Positions 13,922 through 20,473 of a DNA stretch of 23,966 bases are shown piece by piece. Position 1 is the stretch's first letter. The number at the start of each line of letters is the position of its first letter. The DNA is from Lachnospiraceae bacterium (GTDB lineage Bacteria; Bacillota; Clostridia; Lachnospirales; Lachnospiraceae): positions 1 to 23,966 of the forward strand of contig JAFUKK010000030.1 of the NCBI GenBank assembly GCA_017473665.1. Reading direction: 5' to 3'. A program made the translations under genes and the position numbers. The notes beneath the pieces were generated by a model. It saw only the letters and a list, made by a program, of their open reading frames with translations, was not told the origin of the DNA and made no database searches.

Positions 13922-14856
13922 TGTGGGCAGCAGACCGTCGGTATACCGGGGTTAGGGATATCAGGACACAGTATGTGTGCCATATCCAAGGGCAGTGGGC
14001 TGACAAATTCCATCCGTTGTCCTGTAATGGGATGTGTAAAGGAGAGTCTATGGGCATGCAGGGCCTGCCGTTGTATATATTCCATATCCGGGTTGTATAA
14101 ATAATCACCGATTAGAGGGTGGCCCAAATATTTCATATGAACACGTATCTGATGGGTACGGCCGGTTTCCAGTAGCAGGGATACCAGGCTGTGCCCGTTT
14201 TTGGTTTCCAATACCCGGTAATGGGTCACTGCCCGTTGGCCGTGTTCCGGGTCAGGGATGCGCTCAATGATAGAACCCTCTTTACGGCCCAGAGGGATAT
14301 CAATGGTACCGGTAAGGGGACCAGGACAGCCTCTGACGATAGCCCAATATTCCCGTTCCAGGCCGGTGGTGACCTTGTCTGTAAGCTGGGCAGACAGGAT
14401 AGCGGCGCTGACCTGATGTTTGGCTATCATGGTCAGTCCGGAGGTATCCCGGTCCAGACGATTTACACATCGAAATACAAAGGGTCTGTTTTGCCGGGCA
14501 AAATACCAGGCCAGAGCATTGCCCAGAGAATTGTCACGATTATTCTGTGAGGGGTGAATAGGCATGCCGGCAGGTTTGTTAATCACCATCACATCTTCAT
14601 CTTCATAGATGATATCCAGGGGCATCTCCACCGGATCAATATGCTCTGAGGAGTGCTCTTCATGGATATGTACGGTCAGTAAATCTCCCGGTACCATATT
14701 GGCCGAAAGATATACGGGCTGTCCGTTCAACAGTACATTATCAGGTTTCTTTTTCAGGGAAATGAGGCATTGGGTGGAGTAGCCCTTGGATTTCAGGAAC
14801 TGCTGTATACTGCCCATCCATGAGGATGGAATGGAATATTCAATACTTCTGACCAT
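13918..14856 (-). CDS. RluA-family pseudouridine synthase
   Basis: A 312-aa RluA/RluD-type enzyme. An S4-like N-terminal segment (to about 75) leads to the catalytic domain, with the signature NRLDRDTSGL (catalytic Asp135; the usual His before RLD is Asn here). It continues with the family blocks ETGRTHQIRVHMKYLGHPLI and GDYLY. It isomerises uridine to pseudouridine in rRNA or tRNA; the target site cannot be fixed. Start ATG 14856 has AGGAGG four nt upstream; 25 further open codons lie over the promoter. It is convergent with mecA and divergent from proS. Confidence 0.92.
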   Translation of the reverse strand: MVRSIEYSIPSSWMGSIQQFLKSKGYSTQCLISLKKKPDNVLLNGQPVYLSANMVPGDLLTVHIHEEHSSEHIDPVEMPLDIIYEDEDVMVINKPAGMPIHPSQNNRDNSLGNALAWYFARQNRPFVFRCVNRLDRDTSGLTMIAKHQVSAAILSAQLTDKVTTGLEREYWAIVRGCPGPLTGTIDIPLGRKEGSIIERIPDPEHGQRAVTHYRVLETKNGHSLVSLLLETGRTHQIRVHMKYLGHPLIGDYLYNPDMEYIQRQALHAHRLSFTHPITGQRMEFVSPLPLDMAHILCPDIPNPGIPTVCCPH

Positions 14857-14886
14857 GGGACCTCCTAAAAAACTGTATTTATGATA

Positions 14887-14915
14887 AATATAGTGGAAAG
14901 AGCAGGAAAACACAA
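14887..14915 (-). promoter_or_regulatory. Promoter of the RluA-family gene
   Basis: On the minus strand TTGTGT (14915-14910) and TATATT (14892-14887) are 17 nt apart, about 30 nt ahead of the start codon. Confidence 0.5.
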
Positions 14916-14924
14916 GAATCATTC

Positions 14925-14954
14925 TTGACAAAGTCCCTGATTATGCTCTACAAT
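14925..14954 (+). promoter_or_regulatory. Promoter of the T-box - proS unit
   Basis: TTGACA (14925-14930) and TACAAT (14949-14954) are 18 nt apart, directly before the T-box leader. Confidence 0.65.
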
Positions 14955-14964
14955 CCTTACATAT

Positions 14965-15182
14965 ATAAAAGCGTTGAAGAGGAATAGTACAGGTGGAAAG
15001 CATCTCAGAGAGAGGATGAATGGTGGGACATCCTTATGCGGCACATCCGGAACCCGCCTTGGAGCTCTGCTACGGCAGCGTATACCGGCGTTAACGGAAT
15101 TGAGATGGGTGCTTTGAGCATCAATTAGGGTGGTACCGCCGAGTCTTCGGTCCCTTGTGGGGATAGAAGGCTCTTTATTTTT
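14965..15182 (+). promoter_or_regulatory. T-box riboswitch, proline-specific (proS leader)
   Basis: The leader contains the T-box sequence AGGGTGGTACCGCC (15127-15140). Directly after it is a terminator stem (GAGTCTTC pairing with GAAGGCTC, inner TCCC/GGGG), followed by TTTATTTTT (15174-15182). Upstream is a long stem I region with AGAGAGAGGATGAATGG-type motifs. A candidate specifier GAACCC near 15050 carries a proline codon, which fits the proS gene downstream. Uncharged tRNA-Pro would bind the codon and the T-box bulge and prevent the terminator. The T-box sequence and terminator are clear; the exact specifier triplet (CCC) is inferred. Confidence 0.92.
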
Positions 15183-15314
15183 GCGGAAGTTCCGTTAGAT
15201 ACTGCAAAAATCTCCGCTCAGGCACCCTCTTGTTCCGTGAAAAACGTAACAGTACCTAACTAGAAAGTAGCACAATACCGGTAAAGAAAAATAAAAATAA
15301 AAAGGAGAATAATC

Positions 15315-16754
15315 ATGGCTGACAACAAGAAAATGGTAGAAGCAATTACCTCCATGGAGGAGGATTTCGCCCAGTGGTATACGGATGTGGTAATCAAGGC
15401 GGAATTAATCGATTATACAAGTGTAAAGGGATGTATGGTAATCAAGCCTGCAGGCTATGCTATCTGGGAATTGATTCAGAAGCAGTTGGATGCAAGATTC
15501 AAGGAGACCGGCGTGGAGAATGTATATCTGCCCATGTTTATCCCTGAGTCCCTGTTACAGAAGGAGAAGGATCATGTAGAAGGCTTTGCTCCCGAGGTGG
15601 CTTGGGTGACCCATGGCGGTTTGAACCCTTTGCAGGAGAGACTGTGCGTACGTCCTACCTCTGAGACCCTGTTCTGTGATTTTTACAAAAATGATATTCA
15701 TTCCTATAGAGACCTGCCCAAGGTATATAACCAGTGGTGCTCCGTAGTACGTTGGGAAAAGGAAACCAGACCCTTCCTTCGTTCCAGAGAATTTTTATGG
15801 CAGGAGGGACATACTGCCCATGCCACCGCTGAGGATGCAGAGGCAAGAACCATTCAGATGCTGAATGTGTATGCACAGTTCTGTGAAGAGGTGCTGGCTA
15901 TCCCTGTAGTAAAGGGCCAGAAGACTGAGAAGGAAAAATTTGCAGGTGCAGTAGCTACCTATACCATTGAGGCTCTGATGCATGACGGTAAGGCATTACA
16001 GTCCGGTACCAGCCATAATTTCGGTGACGGCTTTGCTAAGGCTTTTGATATTCAGTTTGCAGATAAGGACAATACCTTGAAGCATGTACATCAGACCTCC
16101 TGGGGGATGACCACCCGTTTAATCGGCGCGCTGATTATGGTGCATGGTGATAATGACGGTCTGGTAATGCCTCCTGCAGTGGCTCCTATTCAGGTAGCCA
16201 TCGTACCCATTCAGCAGAAGAAGGAAGGGGTACTGGATAAGACCTATGAGCTGCGCGATATGTTGAAGGCAGCAGGAGTACGCGTGAAGGTAGAAGATTC
16301 CGAGAAAACTCCCGGCTTCAAGTTCTCCGAGACCGAAATGAGAGGTTATCCTTTACGTGTGGAAATCGGCCCTAAGGACATTGAAGCAGGCAAGTGCCTG
16401 CTGTTCCGTCGCGATACCAGAGAAAAGATAGAGGTATCTCTGGATGAACTGGAGAGCAAGGTGACAGAGCTGCTGGCTACCATCCAGGTGGAAATGCTGG
16501 AGCGTGCCAGAGCTCATAGAGAAGAGCATACCTACGTAGCTACCAATATGGCTGAGTTTGAAAAGCTCTTTACTGAGAAGTCCGGCTTTGTTAAGGCTAT
16601 GTGGTGTGAGGACCAGGCCTGTGAAGATATGATCAAAGAAAAATTAAGCGTAACCAGCCGCTGTATGCCCTTCGAGCAGGAACACATTGCAGACACCTGC
16701 GTCTGCTGCGGCAAACCTGCCAAGAAAATGGTATATTGGGGTCGCGCGTACTAA
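15315..16754 (+). CDS. proS: Prolyl-tRNA synthetase, short eukaryote/archaeal-like form
   Basis: A 479-aa class II synthetase that charges tRNA-Pro. Motif 2 reads [20 protein letters not shown] and then HTAH, preceded by RPTSET, the proline-site blocks of this subgroup. The anticodon-binding domain follows ([15 protein letters not shown] onward). The C-terminal zinc-binding-like domain ends [18 protein letters not shown], the usual last residues. It lacks the editing insertion of the long bacterial form, which agrees with its about 480-aa length. Ribosome site AAAAGGAG eight nt before the ATG. It is controlled by the upstream T-box. The final codons and stop form one arm of a long inverted repeat. 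Confidence 0.97.
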   Translation: MADNKKMVEAITSMEEDFAQWYTDVVIKAELIDYTSVKGCMVIKPAGYAIWELIQKQLDARFKETGVENVYLPMFIPESLLQKEKDHVEGFAPEVAWVTHGGLNPLQERLCVRPTSETLFCDFYKNDIHSYRDLPKVYNQWCSVVRWEKETRPFLRSREFLWQEGHTAHATAEDAEARTIQMLNVYAQFCEEVLAIPVVKGQKTEKEKFAGAVATYTIEALMHDGKALQSGTSHNFGDGFAKAFDIQFADKDNTLKHVHQTSWGMTTRLIGALIMVHGDNDGLVMPPAVAPIQVAIVPIQQKKEGVLDKTYELRDMLKAAGVRVKVEDSEKTPGFKFSETEMRGYPLRVEIGPKDIEAGKCLLFRRDTREKIEVSLDELESKVTELLATIQVEMLERARAHREEHTYVATNMAEFEKLFTEKSGFVKAMWCEDQACEDMIKEKLSVTSRCMPFEQEHIADTCVCCGKPAKKMVYWGRAY

Positions 16755-16800
16755 AACCAAGCACCCGCGAAGCGGGTATTTGGTTTTAGCGCGCCCCCAA
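16736..16800 (+). terminator. Long inverted repeat at the proS 3' end, probable terminator
   Basis: From TTGGGG (16736) to CCCCAA (ending 16800) the strand folds back almost completely. The pairs are TTGGGG/CCCCAA, GCGCG/CGCGC, CTAAAACCAA/TTGGTTTTAG and CCCGC-gaa-GCGGG. The 5' arm holds the last proS codons and TAA (16752-16754). The inner hairpin followed by TTTGGTTTT could terminate transcription. The right arm runs straight into CGAG and the tandem structured units. Confidence 0.6.
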
Positions 16801-16804
16801 ACGA

Positions 16805-16851
16805 GATAGCAGCTGCGTAGCAGCAATGAGCACGCAGTGCGGGCTATCGAG
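16805..16851 (+). repeat. Tandem structured element, unit 1 (three-way junction)
   Basis: The outer stem GATAGC (16805-16810) pairs with GCTATC (16843-16848). Inside are two hairpins, GCTGC-gta-GCAGC (16812-16824) and GCAC-gca-GTGC (16830-16840), and the unit closes with GAG. It is a direct repeat of unit 2 at a 55-nt step. Stems differ by paired changes. Confidence 0.7.
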
Positions 16852-16859
16852 TCTGAAGA

Positions 16860-16908
16860 GGTGGCAGCTGCGGTAGCAGCAATAAGCGCGACAGCGCGGG
16901 CCACCGAG
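16860..16908 (+). repeat. Tandem structured element, unit 2 (three-way junction)
   Basis: The outer stem GGTGGC (16860-16865) pairs with GCCACC (16900-16905). The inner hairpins are GCTGC-ggta-GCAGC (16867-16880) and GCGC-gaca-GCGC (16886-16897), again ending CGAG. Against unit 1, two outer-stem pairs change A-T to G-C and one hairpin pair changes A-T to G-C, each on both sides. Confidence 0.7.
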
Positions 16909-16918
16909 AGGGACGCGC

Positions 16919-16950
16919 GGATGCAACCGTTGCGGAAGCAACCATGAGGA
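16919..16950 (+). repeat. Half unit of the tandem structured element
   Basis: GTTGC-ggaa-GCAAC (16929-16942) followed by CATGAGGAC matches the first hairpin and the AATGAGCAC linker of the full units; the second half is missing. The GAGGA in this linker serves as the ribosome site of the exonuclease gene at 16958. Confidence 0.5.
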
Positions 16951-16957
16951 CAATCAT

Positions 16958-17902
16958 ATGAACTATATTGTATTGGATTTGGAATGGAATCAAAGCAATA
17001 CCGGTTTAGAGGAAGAAGTATCCCGGCTACCCTTTGAAATCATTGAAATCGGTGCCATCAAGATAAACGAAGAGGGTGTTATGATCAGTGAGTTCAATGA
17101 GGTAGTAAAACCTACTGTGTATCAGGAACTGAATCATATTACCAGCAAGCTTATTCACATGCAGATGAAGGAGTTGCAGCGGGGAGAATTATTTCCAGTG
17201 GTGGCGAAGCGATTTTTGGAATGGTGTGGCGAGGATTACATGTTTTGTACCTGGGGAACCCAGGACTTGTCAGAACTACAAAAAAATATGCAATATCACA
17301 ATATGACACCATTGTCAGATGGGCCCATAGCATATTTGGATGCCCAGAAATTGTTCAGTATCGCTTATGAAGACCGCAAGATACGCCGCTCTCTGGAGTA
17401 TGCGGTGGATTTTCTGAAGATAGAGAAGGATATTCCCTTTCACCGGGCCTTCAGTGATGCATATTATACTGCAAAAATATTTGCAGGACTGGAAGATAAA
17501 GAGATATTGAAAAATGTATCCTATGATGTGTTCCATCCACCTGTGAATCGTGATAATGAGATAAAGGTACAGTTTGACACCTATTTCAAATATATATCCC
17601 GGGTATTCCCGGACAAGAAGGCGGCCTTTGCGGATCGTGAAGTATCCTCTACTAAATGCTTTTATTGTCATCGCAATCTGCGGAAAAAGATGAAATGGTT
17701 TTCCATGAACGGCAGACACGATTATAGTGTGGCTTATAGTGAAAAGCATGGCTATTTAAAGGCAAAGGCAAGGATTCATCGTGAAGAAGATGGGCTGTTT
17801 GTGGTAAAGACTACCAAGTTTATTGGTGAAGAAGATGTGGCGTTATTGGAAAAACGCCGGGAACATGCCAAGGAAATACAAAAAAAGAAGAAAGAAAAAT
17901 AA
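16958..17902 (+). CDS. DEDDh 3'-5' exonuclease (ERI1/KapD-like)
   Basis: A 314-aa protein. The N-terminal RNase T/DnaQ-type exonuclease domain (about 1-185) has the full DEDDh set: Asp7 and Glu9 in YIVLDLEWNQ, Asp103 in TWGTQDLSEL, and His162 with Asp167 in FHRAFSDAYYTAK. It should remove nucleotides from 3' ends of RNA or DNA; the family also includes sporulation-linked KapD. The C-terminal part has a CxxC pair (TKCFYCHRNLRKKMKWFS, Cys234 and Cys237), perhaps half of a zinc ribbon or a nucleic-acid-binding patch, and ends in a Lys-rich tail. GAGGA precedes the ATG, inside the last half unit of the structured repeats. It is convergent with the carboxypeptidase gene. Confidence 0.88.
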   Translation: MNYIVLDLEWNQSNTGLEEEVSRLPFEIIEIGAIKINEEGVMISEFNEVVKPTVYQELNHITSKLIHMQMKELQRGELFPVVAKRFLEWCGEDYMFCTWGTQDLSELQKNMQYHNMTPLSDGPIAYLDAQKLFSIAYEDRKIRRSLEYAVDFLKIEKDIPFHRAFSDAYYTAKIFAGLEDKEILKNVSYDVFHPPVNRDNEIKVQFDTYFKYISRVFPDKKAAFADREVSSTKCFYCHRNLRKKMKWFSMNGRHDYSVAYSEKHGYLKAKARIHREEDGLFVVKTTKFIGEEDVALLEKRREHAKEIQKKKKEK

Positions 17903-17905
17903 TCG

Positions 17906-17929
17906 GGGATTATGATTAGTCATAATCCC
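17906..17929 (-). terminator. Hairpin between convergent genes
   Basis: GGGATTATGA-ttag-TCATAATCCC is a 10-bp stem shared by the two converging genes. On the minus strand CGATTATTTTTC follows, so it can end the carboxypeptidase transcript. The stem includes that gene's stop and last codons. Confidence 0.6.
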
Positions 17930-19514
17930 AGAATCTATTACGTCCGAATTTTCTTTTTTGTCTGTCCTTGGCCCGTTTGATTTCTGCTTTGCGTCGGGCA
18001 TCCAAGCGGCGTTCGGAGGCAGAACGGGAGTTGGAAAGGTCCGACCAGTTATCCTTACGCTTGCTGAAGGTGCGGGTCCAAGACTGTGGTAGTCCAAAAT
18101 GGAAATGGCTGAGGTAGATACGAATCAGCAGGACGACTAATCCTACCACTACAATAATCCCAGCACCTGTCAGTACAAATACCCAATTTACATAAATAAA
18201 TGAATTGTCCTTTTGGGAGGTATCAGGAGTTTCTTGGGCAGGTGTTTGGGTGGGAGGCATATCCTCCTGCTCCCCGGTGACTGCTTCGAAATCATAAGCA
18301 GGACCGGTATTAGGCAGAAAATCAATGGAGGCAGAGCCAATGAAAGTATCCTGATAGGTGTAGGTAATCACAGCTACCTGGTCGGAGGAATCCGTCTCAT
18401 AGGAAAGGCTGGATACCACATCTTCAAAGTCTATGGTTTTGGGTAATATGATACAGTCCCGGGTATTTAATGCCAGCAGAGGCTTGGAAGAGCCAAAGAT
18501 AGCATTTTCGGTGTAAAACAGGCTATTATCAATATCGTATTTGGTCTCCAGTTGGGACACATTTACTTTATCAAAATTATTAAAACCATAATTAAACAAG
18601 GCAATGGTGTCTTCGTATTGGTGGGGCGATTCGTCCCTTAACACCACGCAGATCAGCTTCATGCCGTCCTTTTCCGCGCAGGTAACCAGACTGCTTCGGG
18701 CGGCATTGGTGTAGCCGGTCTTGGCGCCTATCAGGTATTCATAGGCATAGTTACGACCGGGTAACATCTGATTGGAACTATTTTCAATCTTTAAATCTTC
18801 CTGATATTCCGTGGGTTCAATGCGTAACTGTTTGGTAGTGGAAATCTTACACAACAGCTCGTTGTCAAAGAAGGCTCGTCCAATCATAGCCAAATCATAG
18901 GCGGTGGTATAGTGATTGTCGTCGGGAAGACCATTGGGATTCACAAAGTTGGAATTTAGTGCACCCAATTCCCGGGCCCGTTCATTCATAATGGGACCAA
19001 AATCCTCCCATTCGCCGGTACCTGCAATATGCTCGCCCACCGCATAAGCCACTTCATTGGCAGAGCGGATAAGGATAGCGTTCAGACAATCCTCCATGGT
19101 GAGCTTTTCACCTACGTCCATGGCGATGTGGTTACTGTTATAAGGTGTATCAAACACTGCATCGTGGGAAAAGGTCACCCATTCATCCAATTGACAACGC
19201 TCCGCTGCTATGAGACAGGTAAGAATCTTGGTGGTGCTGGCGGGATATTCCTGCTGATGAATGTTTTTGGCATATAGTATGGCACCGGTCTTGGCTTCCA
19301 TCAAAATGGCAGCTTCGGCACTGACCACAGGTCCTGTGGGCCAGTTGGTGATTTCGTTGGACTGCACGGTCATGGCACGATGCTTTGCTATTCGCTCATC
19401 GGCAGTAATGGCCAGGGAAGGGAAGGACTGGGAGAGTATTACCGTACAGGTGGTAAGACCCAAAGCCAGGGTTTTTATTAAATTATATGTGAATGATTTC
19501 TTGTGTGAATACAT
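17916..19514 (-). CDS. D-alanyl-D-alanine carboxypeptidase (S11, PBP5/DacF-like)
   Basis: A 532-aa penicillin-binding protein that trims the terminal D-Ala of peptidoglycan side chains outside the membrane. A signal peptide ends near residue 35 (VILSQSFPSLA). The S11 catalytic motifs are complete: SxxK at 93-96 (ASTTK), SxN at 151-153 (RSANEVA) and KTG at 265-267 (IGAKTGYT). After the C-terminal beta domain and a Pro/Thr-rich linker come a membrane helix (WVFVLTGAGIIVVVGLVVLL) and a highly basic cytoplasmic tail of about 60 residues (KRAKDRQKRKFGRNR). The tail replaces the usual amphipathic anchor and makes the protein longer than typical PBP5 (about 400 aa). The start ATG has AAAGG six nt upstream. 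Confidence 0.93.
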   Translation of the reverse strand: MYSHKKSFTYNLIKTLALGLTTCTVILSQSFPSLAITADERIAKHRAMTVQSNEITNWPTGPVVSAEAAILMEAKTGAILYAKNIHQQEYPASTTKILTCLIAAERCQLDEWVTFSHDAVFDTPYNSNHIAMDVGEKLTMEDCLNAILIRSANEVAYAVGEHIAGTGEWEDFGPIMNERARELGALNSNFVNPNGLPDDNHYTTAYDLAMIGRAFFDNELLCKISTTKQLRIEPTEYQEDLKIENSSNQMLPGRNYAYEYLIGAKTGYTNAARSSLVTCAEKDGMKLICVVLRDESPHQYEDTIALFNYGFNNFDKVNVSQLETKYDIDNSLFYTENAIFGSSKPLLALNTRDCIILPKTIDFEDVVSSLSYETDSSDQVAVITYTYQDTFIGSASIDFLPNTGPAYDFEAVTGEQEDMPPTQTPAQETPDTSQKDNSFIYVNWVFVLTGAGIIVVVGLVVLLIRIYLSHFHFGLPQSWTRTFSKRKDNWSDLSNSRSASERRLDARRKAEIKRAKDRQKRKFGRNRFWDYD

Positions 19515-19597
19515 GGATAACCTTTCTGTAAAGCAAAATACTATCTATTATCATACACCATTTCCGGCATAAAAAACAGTAGTACTTTGGGAAAGAT

Positions 19598-19626
19598 TTG
19601 ACAAGGTATGCGGAATCAAGTACAGT
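19598..19626 (+). promoter_or_regulatory. Promoter of trmB
   Basis: TTGACA (19598-19603) and TACAGT (19621-19626) are 17 nt apart, about 45 nt before the trmB start. Confidence 0.6.
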
Positions 19627-19670
19627 GTAGTAATGAATGAATATTATCCTGGGAAAAGGAGAGGCTGAAA

Positions 19671-20315
19671 ATGAGATTACGTAATATAACAGGTTCCAGA
19701 GAAGTGATTGCGGACAGCAGATTTGTGATTCCGGAAGGAAAGTTGGAGCAGTGTCCGGGAACCTTTCACGAGATATTCGGAAATGACCATCCGGTGCACA
19801 TTGAGATAGGTATGGGAAAGGGGCGTTTTATCCATACCATGGCCAAGCTGCATCCGGAGATCAATTATATCGGTATTGAGAAATATTCCAGTGTATTACT
19901 TCGCGCTATTCAGAAGATGGAGGAGGAAGAACTGCCCAATCTGAAATTTATCCGAATGGATGCAGAGGATATTACCAAGGTATTCGGTAAGGGAGAAGTG
20001 GATCAAATATATCTGAATTTTTCCGATCCCTGGCCCAAGGACCGTCACGCCAAGCGCAGACTTCCCTCCAGACAGTTCCTGGCCCGTTATGATGTGATTT
20101 TGCGGGAAGGGGGCAGACTGGAATTTAAGACAGACAATCGAGACCTATTTGACTTTGCAGTGGAAGAACTGGAGCCTGCCGGTTGGAAAGCGGATGTAAT
20201 CACTTATGATTTACATGCAGATGCTACACTGATGGAAGGCAACGTAATGACAGAATATGAGGAGAAATTTTCTTCTATGGGCAATCCTATTTGTAAGTAT
20301 GTTATTTACAGATAA
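19671..20315 (+). CDS. trmB: tRNA (guanosine(46)-N7)-methyltransferase
   Basis: A 214-aa SAM-dependent methyltransferase that makes m7G46 in the tRNA variable loop. The SAM-binding block is VHIEIGMGKGRFIHTMAKLH followed by INYIGIEKYSSVLLRA. The family-defining FSDPWPKDRHAKRRL lies mid-protein, and LEFKTDNRDLFDFAVEEL follows. Length and ends are normal for TrmB. AAGGAGAGG lies about 8 nt before the ATG. It has its own promoter and is separated from ftsH by about 150 nt containing the ftsH promoter. Confidence 0.96.
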   Translation: MRLRNITGSREVIADSRFVIPEGKLEQCPGTFHEIFGNDHPVHIEIGMGKGRFIHTMAKLHPEINYIGIEKYSSVLLRAIQKMEEEELPNLKFIRMDAEDITKVFGKGEVDQIYLNFSDPWPKDRHAKRRLPSRQFLARYDVILREGGRLEFKTDNRDLFDFAVEELEPAGWKADVITYDLHADATLMEGNVMTEYEEKFSSMGNPICKYVIYR

Positions 20316-20405
20316 GCTTTGAAAAAGAGATATTGTTATGTTCCCGGCCCGGTGTACACTTAAGAAATCTTTTAGAGTTATCACGTTTTTTTCACACTTA
20401 TTCTA

Positions 20406-20434
20406 TTGATTTATGGTATTTCAATCTCTATAAT
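20406..20434 (+). promoter_or_regulatory. Promoter of ftsH
   Basis: TTGATT (20406-20411) and TATAAT (20429-20434) are 17 nt apart, 40 nt ahead of the ftsH start. Confidence 0.65.
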
Positions 20435-20473
20435 AAAGTAGATTGAGTTTGAAATGTTGAAATGGAGTTTTTT

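Noticed and set aside
16755..16957. Possible tRNA or CRISPR from the cloverleaf-like repeats after proS
   Set aside because: There is no T-loop GTTCRANNC, anticodon arm or CCA. Only two full units occur and they differ in stems, unlike CRISPR repeats.
17315..17749. Minus-strand ORF inside the exonuclease gene
   Set aside because: It is a shadow of a gene with a complete catalytic motif set.
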